64,000 bases of DNA from Geosiphon pyriformis (GCA_016748015.1 JAAOMT010000468.1:288998-352997), one strand, 5' to 3'; positions 51,172 through 62,065 are shown, counted from the first letter of the stretch. The notes: generated from the letters alone by a model not told the origin. Program-made: numbers and translations.

Positions 51172-53054
51172 TGAGAAGAAAAAGGTAAGAGAGAACCTGG
51201 ACCAGAACACAAAAGATTTAATCTAGCCAAAACAGAATCAACAGAAGCCTCCAGAGCCAACATTTTAAACTCCAAACCACTCATCTTGGTAGTTAGAACC
51301 TTCGAACTACTTGAATTGAAGCCAGCACCCAAATTAGCACTTGAAGGATAGGGAGTGAACAACACCAACTCATTGTCTAGAGCCATATTAGAATCCAAAA
51401 CAGAGACCAAAGGCATAGAGCCAACCAAAAGAAGAGCACCAGCAAATGAAACTATGGGCACCAACTCCACAAAATTCAATTTCCTCACAATACCAGAAAC
51501 CTGTTCAGCCAACAGCTCGAGAAAACATTCCAAAAATGCCAAGCAAGTATTTAAAGAAGAATCGTTAATTGTAGAAGAGGAAGAACCACCACCTAAACCC
51601 AAAGTTGCAGAGGGATAGAAGCCAATACCAAGATCAGAACCAGAAGGAGAGCCACCAGAAAAGGAAGCAAAAGAAACTACCTGAGCCCATGATTTGCCAC
51701 TAAAGGCAGCAGAATGAGAGATAGAAACATTTTTCTTTGCATATAATTTGGCCAACTGAAAACGATCCACACCAGAAGCATGTTTTTTATTAAACAAACT
51801 CAAGAGATCAGAAGGCGACATATCTGACACATTACACTCTAGAGCCGAATGACCAAGACACTCACACTTTCTACACCAAACCAAATCCAACCTAGTTCAT
51901 GAGAGATGAACACCACCAAAAACAGGCTCAATGAGAAAAGCAAAATCCAGATCATTTTCGGATTCGAAGCCAACCACAGCACAACAAACTCTATTGCCAG
52001 AGTTCAATGAACAATTAATAATACAAGTTTTGCCACCAGTATTATCCAAAAGATTACTAAGATTATGCACAGTTGTTCCCATCAGCAAAGTAAACAAAAG
52101 CACCCTAAAACAATTCCTAGAGGCCCAGATATTACAATCTTCCATGGTTTTTGCCACACACACAGAATTTTTCTTGATTAGGAACGACCATTTCGAAGCC
52201 AACATATCAGCCTGACTTGATTTAGCAAATTCCACTATAGCCTTCTGCCATAACCTAATTAGTTGCACTCTGATCGACTTAATTTCACCAAATTTGGTAA
52301 CTGCGGTAACAATCATATCCTTTGGTGTGTTCATGGAAATTTCTTTGATCACCACAGCCCAATCTGAGCAAATTCCTTGTCTCTTAAGATTGCTGTTTAC
52401 TATGATGTTATTTTCTCTGGCCAATGACACAGCCTTTTTCATGCTCTCTGATGAAGTAAACATTGATCTGATAATCCCTTCAAATTTTGAGGGGGTAGTG
52501 GCCTCCCCAAAACCATTGATTTTCAAAAACAATTTTCTGATGACTTGAGTTTTGGCCATAGCCAATTTGCCTTCCACAGCTGAGAGATTAATGTCCAAAG
52601 CAAAAGACTTTTTCACAGACACCTCAACCTGAATTTTAACAATTTTAGGATCAATCCACTTTTTTTTTAAAGAGATAGATACACGAAGGAGAAGCACAAT
52701 TTCTTCATCATTCATAGTGAAGTCAGGAGAGCCAAGTAGAGAACCAAACATCATGCCAGTATCAACACATTTTGCCTTGGGAGTGGTTGTAGCTGAACCC
52801 AAAAGAGACCCTCCATATACACCTGTCATGCCAACATCCTCATCATCACCAGACAGACTATCCACATTAGAGTACACACTATTACCAGGCCCAGATTTAC
52901 TCAAAGAGATATTTCTCTCATCACTAGAGTGTTTAACATTGCCAAGAACCACTTTTTTTTTCTGAACAAAAGAACCACCAGCAGGACCATGGAAAGCACC
53001 TTTGAGCGCCTTCTTTTTTGACATATCACCACCCGAAGCAGTCTTCAAATCCAT
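51168..53054 (-). pseudogene. LINE ORF1, RNA-binding gag-like protein (one in-frame stop)
   Basis: 628-codon frame starting MDLKTASGGD. The first third is Ser/Gly-rich. The conserved central block has KINGFGEAT, SNLKRQGI, VVIKEISM and GGKTCIIN. A CCHC zinc knuckle CRKCECLGHSALEC lies at about 51837-51878, then a Ser/Gly-rich linker and a helical tail ending LLPFSSQ. The frame is broken once, at 51897-51899, where TGA stands for a conserved Trp codon just before the knuckle. Translation past it stays in frame to 51168. Expected to bind element RNA. The stop codon overlaps the ORF2 start (ATGA, 51171-51168). Confidence 0.85.
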
Positions 53055-53185
53055 GATGAAGGAGTTATTGTTTAAGAAAATGTTGAAAGAAAACTAACAA
53101 AAAAATAAAAATAAAAAAAACTTCTTTTTCAGAAAATGTGCTTTTTGAGGATTTTTGGAGGTAAGAGAGAAAGAAGTTTTTGATT

Positions 53186-53727
53186 TCCTTAAATTCAATT
53201 CAATTCAATTCAATTCAATTCAATTTAATTAATTAATTATTATATTGCAATATATTTAAGTGGTATTTATAAATTACAACTATTTGAAAAATTAAAAATT
53301 ATATATTGTTTCAGTTTAAATAAAATAATAAATTGAAAATTTAAAAAATGGCAAATACATAAATATTTTATAAAGTTTTAAACAATTAATAATTAAAATT
53401 ATTATTAATATTTAATTAAAAATTATAATAATTAAAAACAATAATATAATAAAAATATATTTATGTTGTAAAGTAATAATAATATATTTAATTAAAAAAA
53501 CAAAATATATTTTTACAATAGTAAAATTTCAAAATAATTATTCTGTAAATAATATTTATTTGTTTAATGTCAAAAAATATAATAACAAAAATTATATTGC
53601 TAAAAATAAATGAATTTTATGTTTAATTGTTAAAACTTATTTTTTTATAATTTGAGTTTACATTTAATCATAATATAATTGAATGACATTTATTAAATCA
53701 ATAATAGGGAATACTAAGCATTGCTAT
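53186..53727. other. GAATT microsatellite and AT-rich spacer
   Basis: Pentanucleotide tract (AATTC repeated about six times, 53191-53220) followed by 450 bases of AT-rich DNA without genes, between the LINE 5' end and the end of the TnpB/Fanzor relic. Confidence 0.6.
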
Positions 53728-54990
53728 TTAGCCTTCTATTATTTCTTGCATGGTCACTGTGGGACCAAGCAATGCCCGGAGAAAGATCTCCCGAGCGCCA
53801 TTTTCATCTCTATCTATCACAATCCCACCATTCCGGCAGTTGTACATTTTAGACCCTCCGATTCTTTGAATGTTGCCAAATTGACTATAAATGTTGATGT
53901 GTAAGCTTCATTCTGAATAATAACATGAAAACGACCCCTAATTCCTCGGCCTTGCTGATCAGGCATTGTCGAAGCGATAATGCATTTTCCGGACAGTTTT
54001 TCCTGTAAATGGTCTACTTCAAAAGGCGGAATAACAATGGCATTGAATTCGTGGGTAAAGAATATAACTGATTTTTGGTGAATTTCACTTTGCAGATGCA
54101 TAACTTTTCCTCGCATCCGAAAAATCGCCTTATCGAGTCGCCAGGCCATTTTAACCTTACTTTTTGATGAGAATCTTAATAACTTATCCTTTTATGCAGT
54201 TGAGATCATTCAAGTACTTGCCAAGCTGGCCTACACCTTTTGTGAAAGAGTACTATGTAAAAAATGTACGGACGCCAAAATCAATAACAGAGCCATCCGC
54301 TTGGTTTCGCGGAGCTTCCACTCGTTAGTTTTGCGAGAGTAAGTGAGCTTGCTATCTGAAATTATCTTGTAAGGAACGGGCCACCTATTATTATGCCTCT
54401 TTTTTCGAAATGAAGAGGCACAAGCAGGCTTATAATTATCCAAAATAGCGGTAGGCTTATAACAATGTTTAGTAAGCACCGAAGGATTATGGAGATAAGT
54501 GACATAGAAACAGTTCCATGTGGATTTCGAAACATTCTGCGCACTGTTTGTCGCAGATTTTTTCGAGATCGAAATGATAGAGAGTGTGTGCTAATAGAAC
54601 TTGCCGATTCGCATTACGCTTAGTTAATTCTTCCCTAGCAATCAATGCTTAATCGATTGCCTCATTGATTATACTCGCGAGCGCTTTGACGTGCATAACC
54701 CGAAGCGATATTCCGAGACACACAACAATTCGCATGAATTTACGCTCGCCCCATATTCCAACTTTTCGGAGTTTCTCGTCTTCATGTTCATTACCATCTT
54801 TCCTGCCTGAACATCTGTGTAAAATTAAGTTTATCTTTGATGTGATTGAGGCTTTATCCAAGCCTGTTGTAATGGACTGATATGGGAATTTTTGGTATAA
54901 AGGTGGCATGTCGACTCCAGTAGACAACAGTGTCGTAAGCAAATCTCATCAAGAGTTGCTTTTGAAGATGATTCGGATAAACCTTGATTA
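53728..54990 (-). pseudogene. Decayed TnpB/Fanzor-type RuvC nuclease (IS607-type OrfB)
   Basis: Relic of an RNA-guided-nuclease family gene (TnpB in prokaryotes, Fanzor in eukaryotes). Three frames must be combined. RuvC-I: GSVIDFGVRTFFT (54257-54295), matching the family's DPGVRTF. RuvC-II: FNAIVIPPFEV (54016-54048), with the catalytic Glu. RuvC-III: DRDENGAR (53793-53815), with the catalytic Asp. Between them lie RMRGKVMHLQSEIH, the EAYTS motif that precedes the zinc ribbon, and a degenerate ribbon (FGNIQ, then YNCRNGG, with Cys lost). Upstream, DSKLTYSRKTNEW matches the pre-RuvC strand and an REYNQ block at about 54670 the WED-domain start. At least two frameshifts and several stops make it non-functional. 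The last stop is at 53728-53730. It follows the TnpA relic in the order typical of IS607. Confidence 0.78.
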
Positions 54991-55450
54991 ATAATGTACG
55001 GTTTAGAGCATCTGACTTTTGGGACGAGTTGCTGTCCCTTTTCCCTTGCTAGGCAGCTCTCCTTCCTTAGATGCAGCAGATGAAGACTGTGTTGATGGCA
55101 AGAATATCTTGTGGGAGCTCATGTCATATCGTCGAAGAGAACCACGAGTTTTGCAGAATGGAGAAAAAGATATATTAGAAGGGTTCGAAGGCAACTCGGC
55201 AGAATCTATCACGGTGGTTGATCACAACTTCCGCGAACGTTTGAAGTTGATAGAAACATGACCCGATATTGTAGGTTGAAAAATCGAAAGTTGCTTTTGT
55301 CGCTCGAAATCCTCTTTTGCTTTGCACTAGAGACACGAGCATAGAGGTAACCTTTCTTGGTGGTTGTACCAGCATTTTGAGAAGTTAGCTCAGGAAAGAG
55401 GGAGTTGGGTAAACATTACTAAGTAACTGATTGATATTTTCATTGATAGG
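54991..55450 (-). pseudogene. Decayed IS607-type serine recombinase (TnpA)
   Basis: Minus-strand frames read in succession give GYLYARVSSAKQK (about 55310-55350; ARVSS holds the catalytic serine), EDFERQKQ, EVVINHRDRFCRVAFE (about 55185-55232), SAKLVVLFDDM and LPQDILAINTVF (about 55081-55116). These are diagnostic of IS607-family TnpA, whose members have VVAHRDRLCRFAFE and DILAI-TVF in this order. Frameshifts and stops separate the blocks. The MerR-like N-terminal DNA-binding part is not clearly readable; 55380-55451 may be its remnant. It lies directly upstream of the TnpB/Fanzor relic in the same orientation. Confidence 0.75.
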
Positions 55451-55512
55451 CATTATTTAGCAAATCTTTTTATCAGTATCCCAGAGATCCCAAGGCCGAA
55501 CTCTGTCTTAGC

Positions 55513-56876
55513 ATGGATTTGAGACCTTTGTCTGAAACGAAGGTTCGAGCCAACCCAAGTTTTCAACAAGTTGTAAAAGTGTTCTCAACACAATTTTCTT
55601 CCTTTTCCATATAATACTACTACTAATAACAGGAGGACGTTCGCTCGGACAAACTCCAACTTACAAAGATCATGTTCGGTGCTGGTGTTTTTAGTGGTAG
55701 ATATCATTTAATGAAGGATAATTGGCCGTTGGAAGCAGTTCGCCGCGCTTTAGAATTAGGTAAACAGAACAAATAGGCAAATCAGCTAATAGGGATTGGA
55801 CGAATCTCGTTAACGAAATTATTATATTTTAAAAGTTTTCTGAATTTGATTTTTTATTAATTCTATAGGTATCAATGGGTTCGACACTAGCCCTTTTTAT
55901 GAGGATAGTGAAATCATTCTCGGTGATGCGTTGTACGCCTTAAGAAATGATTATCCTCGATCGAGATATTATTTGTCCACGAAGGTGGGGCGTTATGGTT
56001 TCCTCAAGCAAGATTTTGATTATTCAGCTCAACGCGTAGAAGAAAGCGTCACTACTAGTATCGCACGATTGAAAACCGATTATTTGGATGTGGTGTTTGC
56101 TCATGATGTGGAATTTGTGGACATTGAAGAGGTTGTGGGGGATGATGGAGCTTTATCAAAACTGTTCGAGATGAAGGCAAGAAAAAGTGCTGATCCTATG
56201 AAATTATTATGGTTGTTGATTAAATCTCCTACACATAATAGAATCAAGGAAAAATCCGTAACGTTGGTATAAGTGGCGAGTTATCAATTATTATTAATTA
56301 ATTTTGTGCAATTTAAAAATATTATGGCTGTTAATGAATAATATTTGGCTTATCTTAGGCTATCCCTTGGATATTCTTCTGAATATAGCACATTTACAAT
56401 ATGAACGTAATCAGCCACTCGACATCATTCTCACCTATTGTCACTATAATCTACAAAATACTCTTCTAGCTGATTATGCGCAGAAATTCCGAGGGGTAGG
56501 TATAAAATACCTGTTAAATGCTTCTCCGTTAAGTATGGGCCTTCTATGTAATGATCCATGCCCAAATTGGCATCCTGCATCTCCTGAGCTACGCGAAGCT
56601 GCTCAAAAGTGCGCTAAAATCGCCCAAGAAAATCAATTGAATATTGCTAAACTCGCCTTGGAATTTTCGTTGGAGTGGGATGGCGTTGACAGTACTTTAA
56701 TTGGGTGTTCAAACAAAAATGAAGTAGAAGAGGCAGTGGCATTGTTTAATAATTTAAAGGCTCGTCAAAAGGCGCGTCAAACTAGATCAATCCAAGAAGA
56801 GCAAGTCTTGGAAAAGATCGCACAGATATTGGCACCATATCACAATGTTACATGGGCTTCACCGCCACCAGAGTAA
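55513..56876 (+). CDS. ARA2: D-arabinose 1-dehydrogenase-like aldo/keto reductase
   Basis: NAD-dependent aldo/keto reductase of the Ara2 type, which in yeast oxidises D-arabinose to the lactone used for D-erythroascorbate. Exons 55513-55569, 55633-55759, 55869-56176, 56242-56275 and 56359-56876 give 347 residues (yeast Ara2 has 335). Motifs: GINGFDTSPFYEDSE with the catalytic Asp/Tyr region, LSTKVGRYG, the catalytic-His equivalent in FAHDVEF, KIRNVGISGYP across introns 3 and 4, and LIGCSNKNEVEEA at the cofactor site. Introns 3 and 4 need GC donors (AAG|GCAAGA and GTG|GCGAGT) to restore this motif. For intron 3 a GT donor six codon positions downstream with another acceptor is an alternative. 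Exon 1 may extend to 55578. The start codon is about 60 bases from the IS607 TnpA relic, which runs divergently. Confidence 0.87.
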
Positions 56877-57025
56877 TTTGAAGAATGTGAATAAGGCGCG
56901 AAGTGATTAATATTAGGTTTATTTCTTTTAAAGTAAGGAATCTTAAGGAATTAGTATAATTATATTGCTCCATAGTTGAGGTTATTAGACTGATAGGAAT
57001 GCTATTAAGAGAAACTTATTTTTTC

Positions 57026-59370
57026 CTACAACAAAATTGGTCCAACGCTTTCCTTTTTCTCCACTTCGCCTTCCGTCATGCTTTGGGTTTCATCAATACT
57101 ATTTTGATGACTGGAATCTTTCTCTTGTGGATTAACATGTTTTCTAGGCTGGATTTCCTCGACGAGTTTATTGTTCCCTTTTTTAGATGAATCTGTTTGG
57201 ATTCCAGCTTTATCACTTTTTACATTAATATCCTCATATCCTGATATTTGAGATGACTCTGATGGTGATCGGCTATGCCTAGGGGAGAACCCGATCCTTC
57301 CATTGTCGTTTATTGATTTAATTTTGTGTTCTTTTGAAGCTGCCGATGAGGAATGACTTGTCGACCGTCGCAACATGCTGGTGAGCAGTGACATTGATGG
57401 GGATTTTGAATTGTTAATGCTATTAGTTGCAAGAGGTTTAAGGTAATGCGATGATGCTGTGGATGGGTGCCCAGACCAGGTAGAAATTAGAGATCCATCA
57501 TTATTTAACGGTTTATTCGATGTCTCACTAGCTACAAATGAAGATGCAGAACTAGCTGAAGACCATAAAAGGTTGTCGATACTCCTATTACTGCTGAGCC
57601 TTTTCTGGCCTTCATGTAGTGGTAATAATCCTAAAGACCAAGTTGAAGATGATAATTGTTCCTCACCAATATTTTCTTGTGCTCTATGTGTGAAAATTTC
57701 TTTTAAGCGATCAGAAGCTGTGCTATCAATCGAGGACCCAGCAGTGACACCAGTTCCAGCGGCAGCCAATGGATCGATAGCCATCAACCCATAGGATTTT
57801 TCCGGACTGAAACCGAGAGTTTTATTGGATATAAATTCAGGCGCATCTTGATGTTTGGAGGATAACACAGTGTCAAAAGTTACAGCTACAGAACTAGGAT
57901 AGGTTCTACGTTGGTGTAAAGATAGCCTTTTGGTTTCAAATTGAAATGACCCTCCATGCTGAGCATGTTTTGGTTTTGTTTTTAGATATAGGTCGTGGAT
58001 ATTCGGCCATTGCTCGTTTGCTGATTTGTCTCCTAATTGGGAATCCTCAGGTAATAGTTTTTCAAGTTTGCTCAATATTTGGAAGATGTCGTATACATGT
58101 TTGTGAGTTTTTTCTACCTGTTTCATGAAGCTGTTAACTGATGATTATTCAAGATAAAATTTTAGTATATTTCAAAAAGTCTGCAAGAACATCTTGTAAA
58201 TTTCTCATACTCCCATACCAATAACGATCTGATCTAAATTGACCTTTGCCTGTAATTGTGAAGTAACCATTGCTTGGCTAATTTGGGTGCAGTATTGGTC
58301 TACTGATTTCACAGTTTCTATAATGATTCGCTAAAAAGCAAAGGTACATAATTGTTAGGGTAATTAATAATCTATTTTTATTCTTGAAATATTAATACAC
58401 AATCCTTACCTGATCTTCGCAAATTTCTTCAGCACACTGCCGCACATATGACTGAAAGATCGCAGACCCTTTGGATAAAGATTCGTGTCTAAACAATGCT
58501 AAATAGAATCAATTATTGAGCAATGATAATAAATTGACATATGAAAAAAAAATAAAAATAAAGCTGATATCAAACACTCGATATCCGATTCTTGTGCCTG
58601 AGAACTTGGTCCCCAGAAACTGCTAAAGGTATAGCTGGCATTTTCAGGATGAGGTTTGATCAATGGTTCGAACTGAAAGACATCAAACAAACTTTACTGG
58701 GATGACGAAAGTTCGGTATCAGAGAAACATTGCGATCCTTCTGATCGAACCTTAGGTATCTGACTTAGCAAAACGAGCTCGAGTTCTAAACCATCCGAAT
58801 CAATTTTTGTTGGTAAGGTTATCACCCCCTAGTCAAAAATTATGATTACATATATTATTCAACAATCTCAACCTGATTCAAAAACAGGGCCCACTACTCT
58901 ATATAAGTTGTAACCTTTTCAATGCCGCGTTTAAACAATCTGGAAGGGCTGATGCCTGTATCTCCATCTGCGGTATGGCTTGCAGCTTCAACTTGATCTA
59001 CAACTATTTCGGAATTGATTGGATCACCATGTTGATTACTATTTCCGTCCAAATTCACTCCCGCTTTTTCTCTTTTTCTATCATCATTTCCGGAATCCAG
59101 TCCAGTTATCTCCTTTTTACCATTACCTAATTCTAATTCTACGGGGAGCTCGATAGAAACTTTAGATTCGGGCAGGGAAATATCTTTTTCTTCTGTGCAT
59201 AGGTTTTTACTATACGAAACTCCATTGGTTAAATCCCTGTTTGGGGCTGATTTGTAGTCTAAACTTTCTTCCCCCTTTAGGCTGCTACTAGCGATGCCTT
59301 TTATATTGTCACCAGTTATTTTTTCCGTCTCTTTGACAAGAACTTCGTTCGAAGAATTTGAAAGATCCAT
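57026..59370 (-). CDS. BORCS5/myrlysin-like BORC subunit with long disordered extensions
   Basis: Six exons in phase: 59370-58915, 58828-58751, 58672-58576, 58498-58410, 58330-58219 and 58137-57026 (647 residues). The central ~180 residues match BORCS5 (LOH12CR1 domain): IPKFEPLIKP, then YVRQCAEEICEDQ, then IIIETVKSVDQ, and a helical end with KLEKLLPEDSQL. BORC recruits Arl8 to lysosomes and controls their kinesin-driven positioning. The N-terminal 180 residues and C-terminal 300 residues are polar, Ser-rich and predicted disordered. Animal BORCS5 (196 residues) is N-myristoylated at Gly2; here the start is MDLSNS, so that lipid anchor is absent unless another start is used. The exon 1 and 2 donors (GTTACA, GTTCGA) are weak but give the only phase-consistent joins. 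The homology call rests on motif spacing. Confidence 0.68.
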
Positions 59371-59872
59371 ATTTAGGAAACCTAAATAAGGTCAACCTCA
59401 AAATTGTCTTCTCAAGTCAAAAGGAATAAGCTACTCAAATAATTGTTTCCATATTAAAATCGGTTCTAAATTTGTACTCCCACCGCAGATTTACTCACGG
59501 TCCTGGTGATCAACTTTGTGATTGATTCCTAATAACCAAAATAATAAACCCAGCCAAGCAAGGAGGCTCGCTTTATATTTTAAAAAAAAAACCACAAAGG
59601 TTTAAGAGAGAGGGTCATCTTTGTATTAAAAGAGGTCCAATTGAAATATTTGACTCTCGTTTAACTCGATTAATGTGCGAAGGACACCGTTAACAGTATA
59701 AGATCTAATAATACAACTGAATCCAAATTCTAAATAATTGATCTCGAATATTCTGCTACAATGTGATTATGGAAGCGCGAGAATAAAACAGAATATTTGT
59801 CCGTGAGTAATGAAAGCGATTTCGTATTTCATTTGGAAAGTCTATTATGCCACATTTAGGAGCTCTTATAAA
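59371..59872. other. Intergenic region between two minus-strand genes
   Basis: Holds the presumed promoter of the BORCS5-like gene and the 3' UTR of the ELYS-like gene. No ORF or repeat of note. Confidence 0.5.
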
Positions 59873-62065
59873 TCAATCTATAGTGCCTTTGTTCGGGGGA
59901 TTCCTGGTCATTGATCTTGTTATTCGTCTTTCACTTATGTAAGGGCTACGCCGTCGTGCTAATTTTGTAGTAGATTTAGCAGTAGACTGGGTGGTTTTAG
60001 GTTTGGGCGTAGAAAAGGGGCTTTTATTCGGTAGGGATGTAGTTAAAGGAGATCGTCTAACCATTTGAGGCGTGGATGTAGTCTGATCAGGCACGATTGA
60101 TGATGTCGGCACCCCGGGTGATTTGGGGGATATGATCTTTTGGTTAAAAAAAGGTGAACGTGGGGTGTCAGAGGGAGAAAATGAGTTCGTGTCGTTGGTC
60201 TGAGATGATGATAATGGTGGTCCTACAGAAAGCGGAGATGAAAAAGGGCTCTTGTTCAAAGGATTAATTAAGATAGCGGGTTCCAAATCGTTTTGTCCAT
60301 CTGAATCTTGATTTTGCAGGCTTGATATAGTGAAGGAGCTTTCAACTGTCATATATATGAGAATGGATTACAAAAATAATCAGATATCTATGTGCGTAAA
60401 AATCTGGAATATACCATATCCTCACCTTCCACTATGTCATCTTCCTTATTTTCCAACTCCAATAATCTTTTTTGAATTGGAGACAGATTTCTTCGTAGAT
60501 CTTCTATTATTTTGCTTCTCTTGAGATAGGCAAAAGGTTTGGCGCGTTTTCCCTCTACTTCTTTTCTCAATCGGTCATAGATTTTAATCGCATCAACTTG
60601 TCGATGATGATGAACAGCATACATCATATAAAATTCCAAGCAAATGGTATCTTCACTGTTAGTACAATAATTCTCTAGAAAAGACTCTTCCTCACGGTTA
60701 AAAGGGAAGTATAACATTTTGTTCAATTTATCTGTTATAGGTTCTGTGAAAAATTAAGTAAAGAGTCAGCTTGAAAGTACTAGATGATAAAAGCACATAA
60801 ACTTACTTTCAGAGAAACAATAATCAAGCATCTTTTGAAAAAGTACATGTTTCGGAACAGCTCCTCCTTCAGGCTGTTCTCGCTAAGAAAATTCCAGTAT
60901 TTAGTACCGGGTACCCATACTCTTTAAATAATTCAAAATGTTCATCTACCATATAAAAAAAAGCTTCAATTAGATCGCAACGCATGAGCAGGTTCATGAG
61001 TAATTCTACGCCTTCTCTTGAGGTTAATTCTGGTTTGGTGATGTCAACGTAAATTAGAGCTTCACGGGGACCTGCATGTTGATATAGTGTTTTGACAACT
61101 TTAATATCAAAATCAACTTTGACTTCGGGTTCGCCAAGGAATCGAATGGCTTCCTAGAGTGAATCAATTTAAAAAACTTTCAATAAACCCAATATATTAC
61201 TAAAAGCAACACTAGTCATATCACCTCAAATCGCCATTGATCCAAAAACCAAAATCCATCCATTAAAGACATCCAATTGTACGGAATTAGATATCTTTCG
61301 GCGAATTTCTGATATGTGTGCAGGTCGAAGTCTTTTAAAATATAATACATCTATGTAGAAATACCAATTAATATTGAAATCAACCAAAATGGCGCGATTC
61401 AAAAAAAAATTCATAAATACCAAACAATGGGATTTCAATTCATCCAATTTACTACTATTATATATAGCATCAGCTAATTTTTGCAAAGCTTCTTGATCAG
61501 CCGGAGGGTATAGTGAAGCTGTAAAACGAAGGTCAATTTAACAGGAAAATACCAAGAACTCCAAATAATGAGGATCAGCCAACCCGAATTCCGTACGGTC
61601 AATTTCTGCATAACGAAGGAGCAAATGAATGAAAAGCTCGCCATCCATTTGCTGTTGCCTGTGCTTTATTAAGCTCACGGCTGTGCTATTATAAGGCCAT
61701 TTGACTTTTTCAATCAAGTCCCAAAACCGTGCGGTCTAAGAACGCGTCGGAGTAAAAAAATTTAATCGTGGGCTAAATGATAAAAATGTTGTGCTGAAGA
61801 AAAACAACTTGCCTTGGAGGACTCAGCTTCAGTTAGAGAGTTGGAGTTTTCATACCATGCGAGGTGATAGGTTTGAAGGGTCAAAAAGGTATCTTTTGTC
61901 GCGATAATTTCTCCCATCAAAAAATGCAAAGGATAGTTATTGGGTTTGATATATTCAAAGTTCCAAAAATTGAATTATCCCATGAGCGATCATATCTGAA
62001 TTGGGCTAACAGTGAAGTTGTCAAATTAAATTAGCACTAGGCAGGAAAAATGATATAATATCCAT
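59873..62065 (-). CDS. ELYS-like nuclear pore complex assembly factor
   Basis: Fungal ELYS-domain protein; ELYS recruits the Nup107-160 (Y) complex to chromatin or the pore. Exons from the 3' end: 59873-60345, 60426-60743, 60807-60882, 60950-61153, 61225-61350, 61421-61518, 61543-61735 and 61813 to about 61965, all in phase. The domain shows FWDLIEKVKWPYNS, MYYILKDFDLHTYQKFAERY, PYNWMSLMDGFWFLDQWRFE, EAIRFLGEP and QHAGPREALIYVDI. Intron 61736-61812 has a clear GC donor (AAG|GCAAGT). After the helical domain the C-terminal 160 residues are disordered, with repeated SPF/SP/TP motifs and a basic end (LARRRSPYISERRITRS) that looks like a nuclear signal. The N-terminus (MDII at 62065, then RYDRSWDN) is separated from the rest by a one-base frame break in a T run near 61975. 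Animal ELYS is far larger, with a beta-propeller; this is the short fungal form. Confidence 0.78.

Larger units (their letters stand above)
46350..53185 (-). mobile_element. Nearly full-length, inactivated LINE (non-LTR retrotransposon)
   Basis: Two overlapping ORFs on the minus strand, a 5' UTR of about 130 bases and a 3' UTR ending in an A-rich tail at 46340-46356. The order ORF1 (CCHC) then ORF2 (APE-type endonuclease, reverse transcriptase, RNase H) matches the LINE family abundant in Rhizophagus. The 5' boundary lies near a GAATT pentanucleotide tract (53186-53222), which may be the target sequence or flank. Both ORFs are collinear with the family and have no frameshift that I could find, only in-frame stops. 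Confidence 0.85.
53728..55450 (-). mobile_element. Fossil IS607-like transposon (tnpA-tnpB/Fanzor)
   Basis: The recombinase relic followed by the RuvC nuclease relic, same strand, total about 1.7 kb, is the standard IS607 layout. IS607 elements have no inverted repeats or target duplications, so the ends cannot be set by eye. The element sits between the LINE 5' flank and the ARA2 start codon. It has lower AT content and more CpG than the LINE relics at 15-35 kb, which suggests that it is younger or shielded from the same mutation pressure. Confidence 0.75.

Noticed and set aside
46714-52965. Plus-strand ORFs of 80-110 codons across the LINE
   Set aside because: All are shadows of the minus-strand ORF1 and ORF2, with no conserved motif.
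53186-53222. Telomere-like repeat
   Set aside because: The unit is AATTC (GAATT), not TTAGGG-like, and it sits internally next to a LINE 5' end.
55019-55261. 80-codon plus-strand ORF upstream of ARA2
   Set aside because: It is antisense to the TnpA relic, whose recombinase motifs lie on the other strand.
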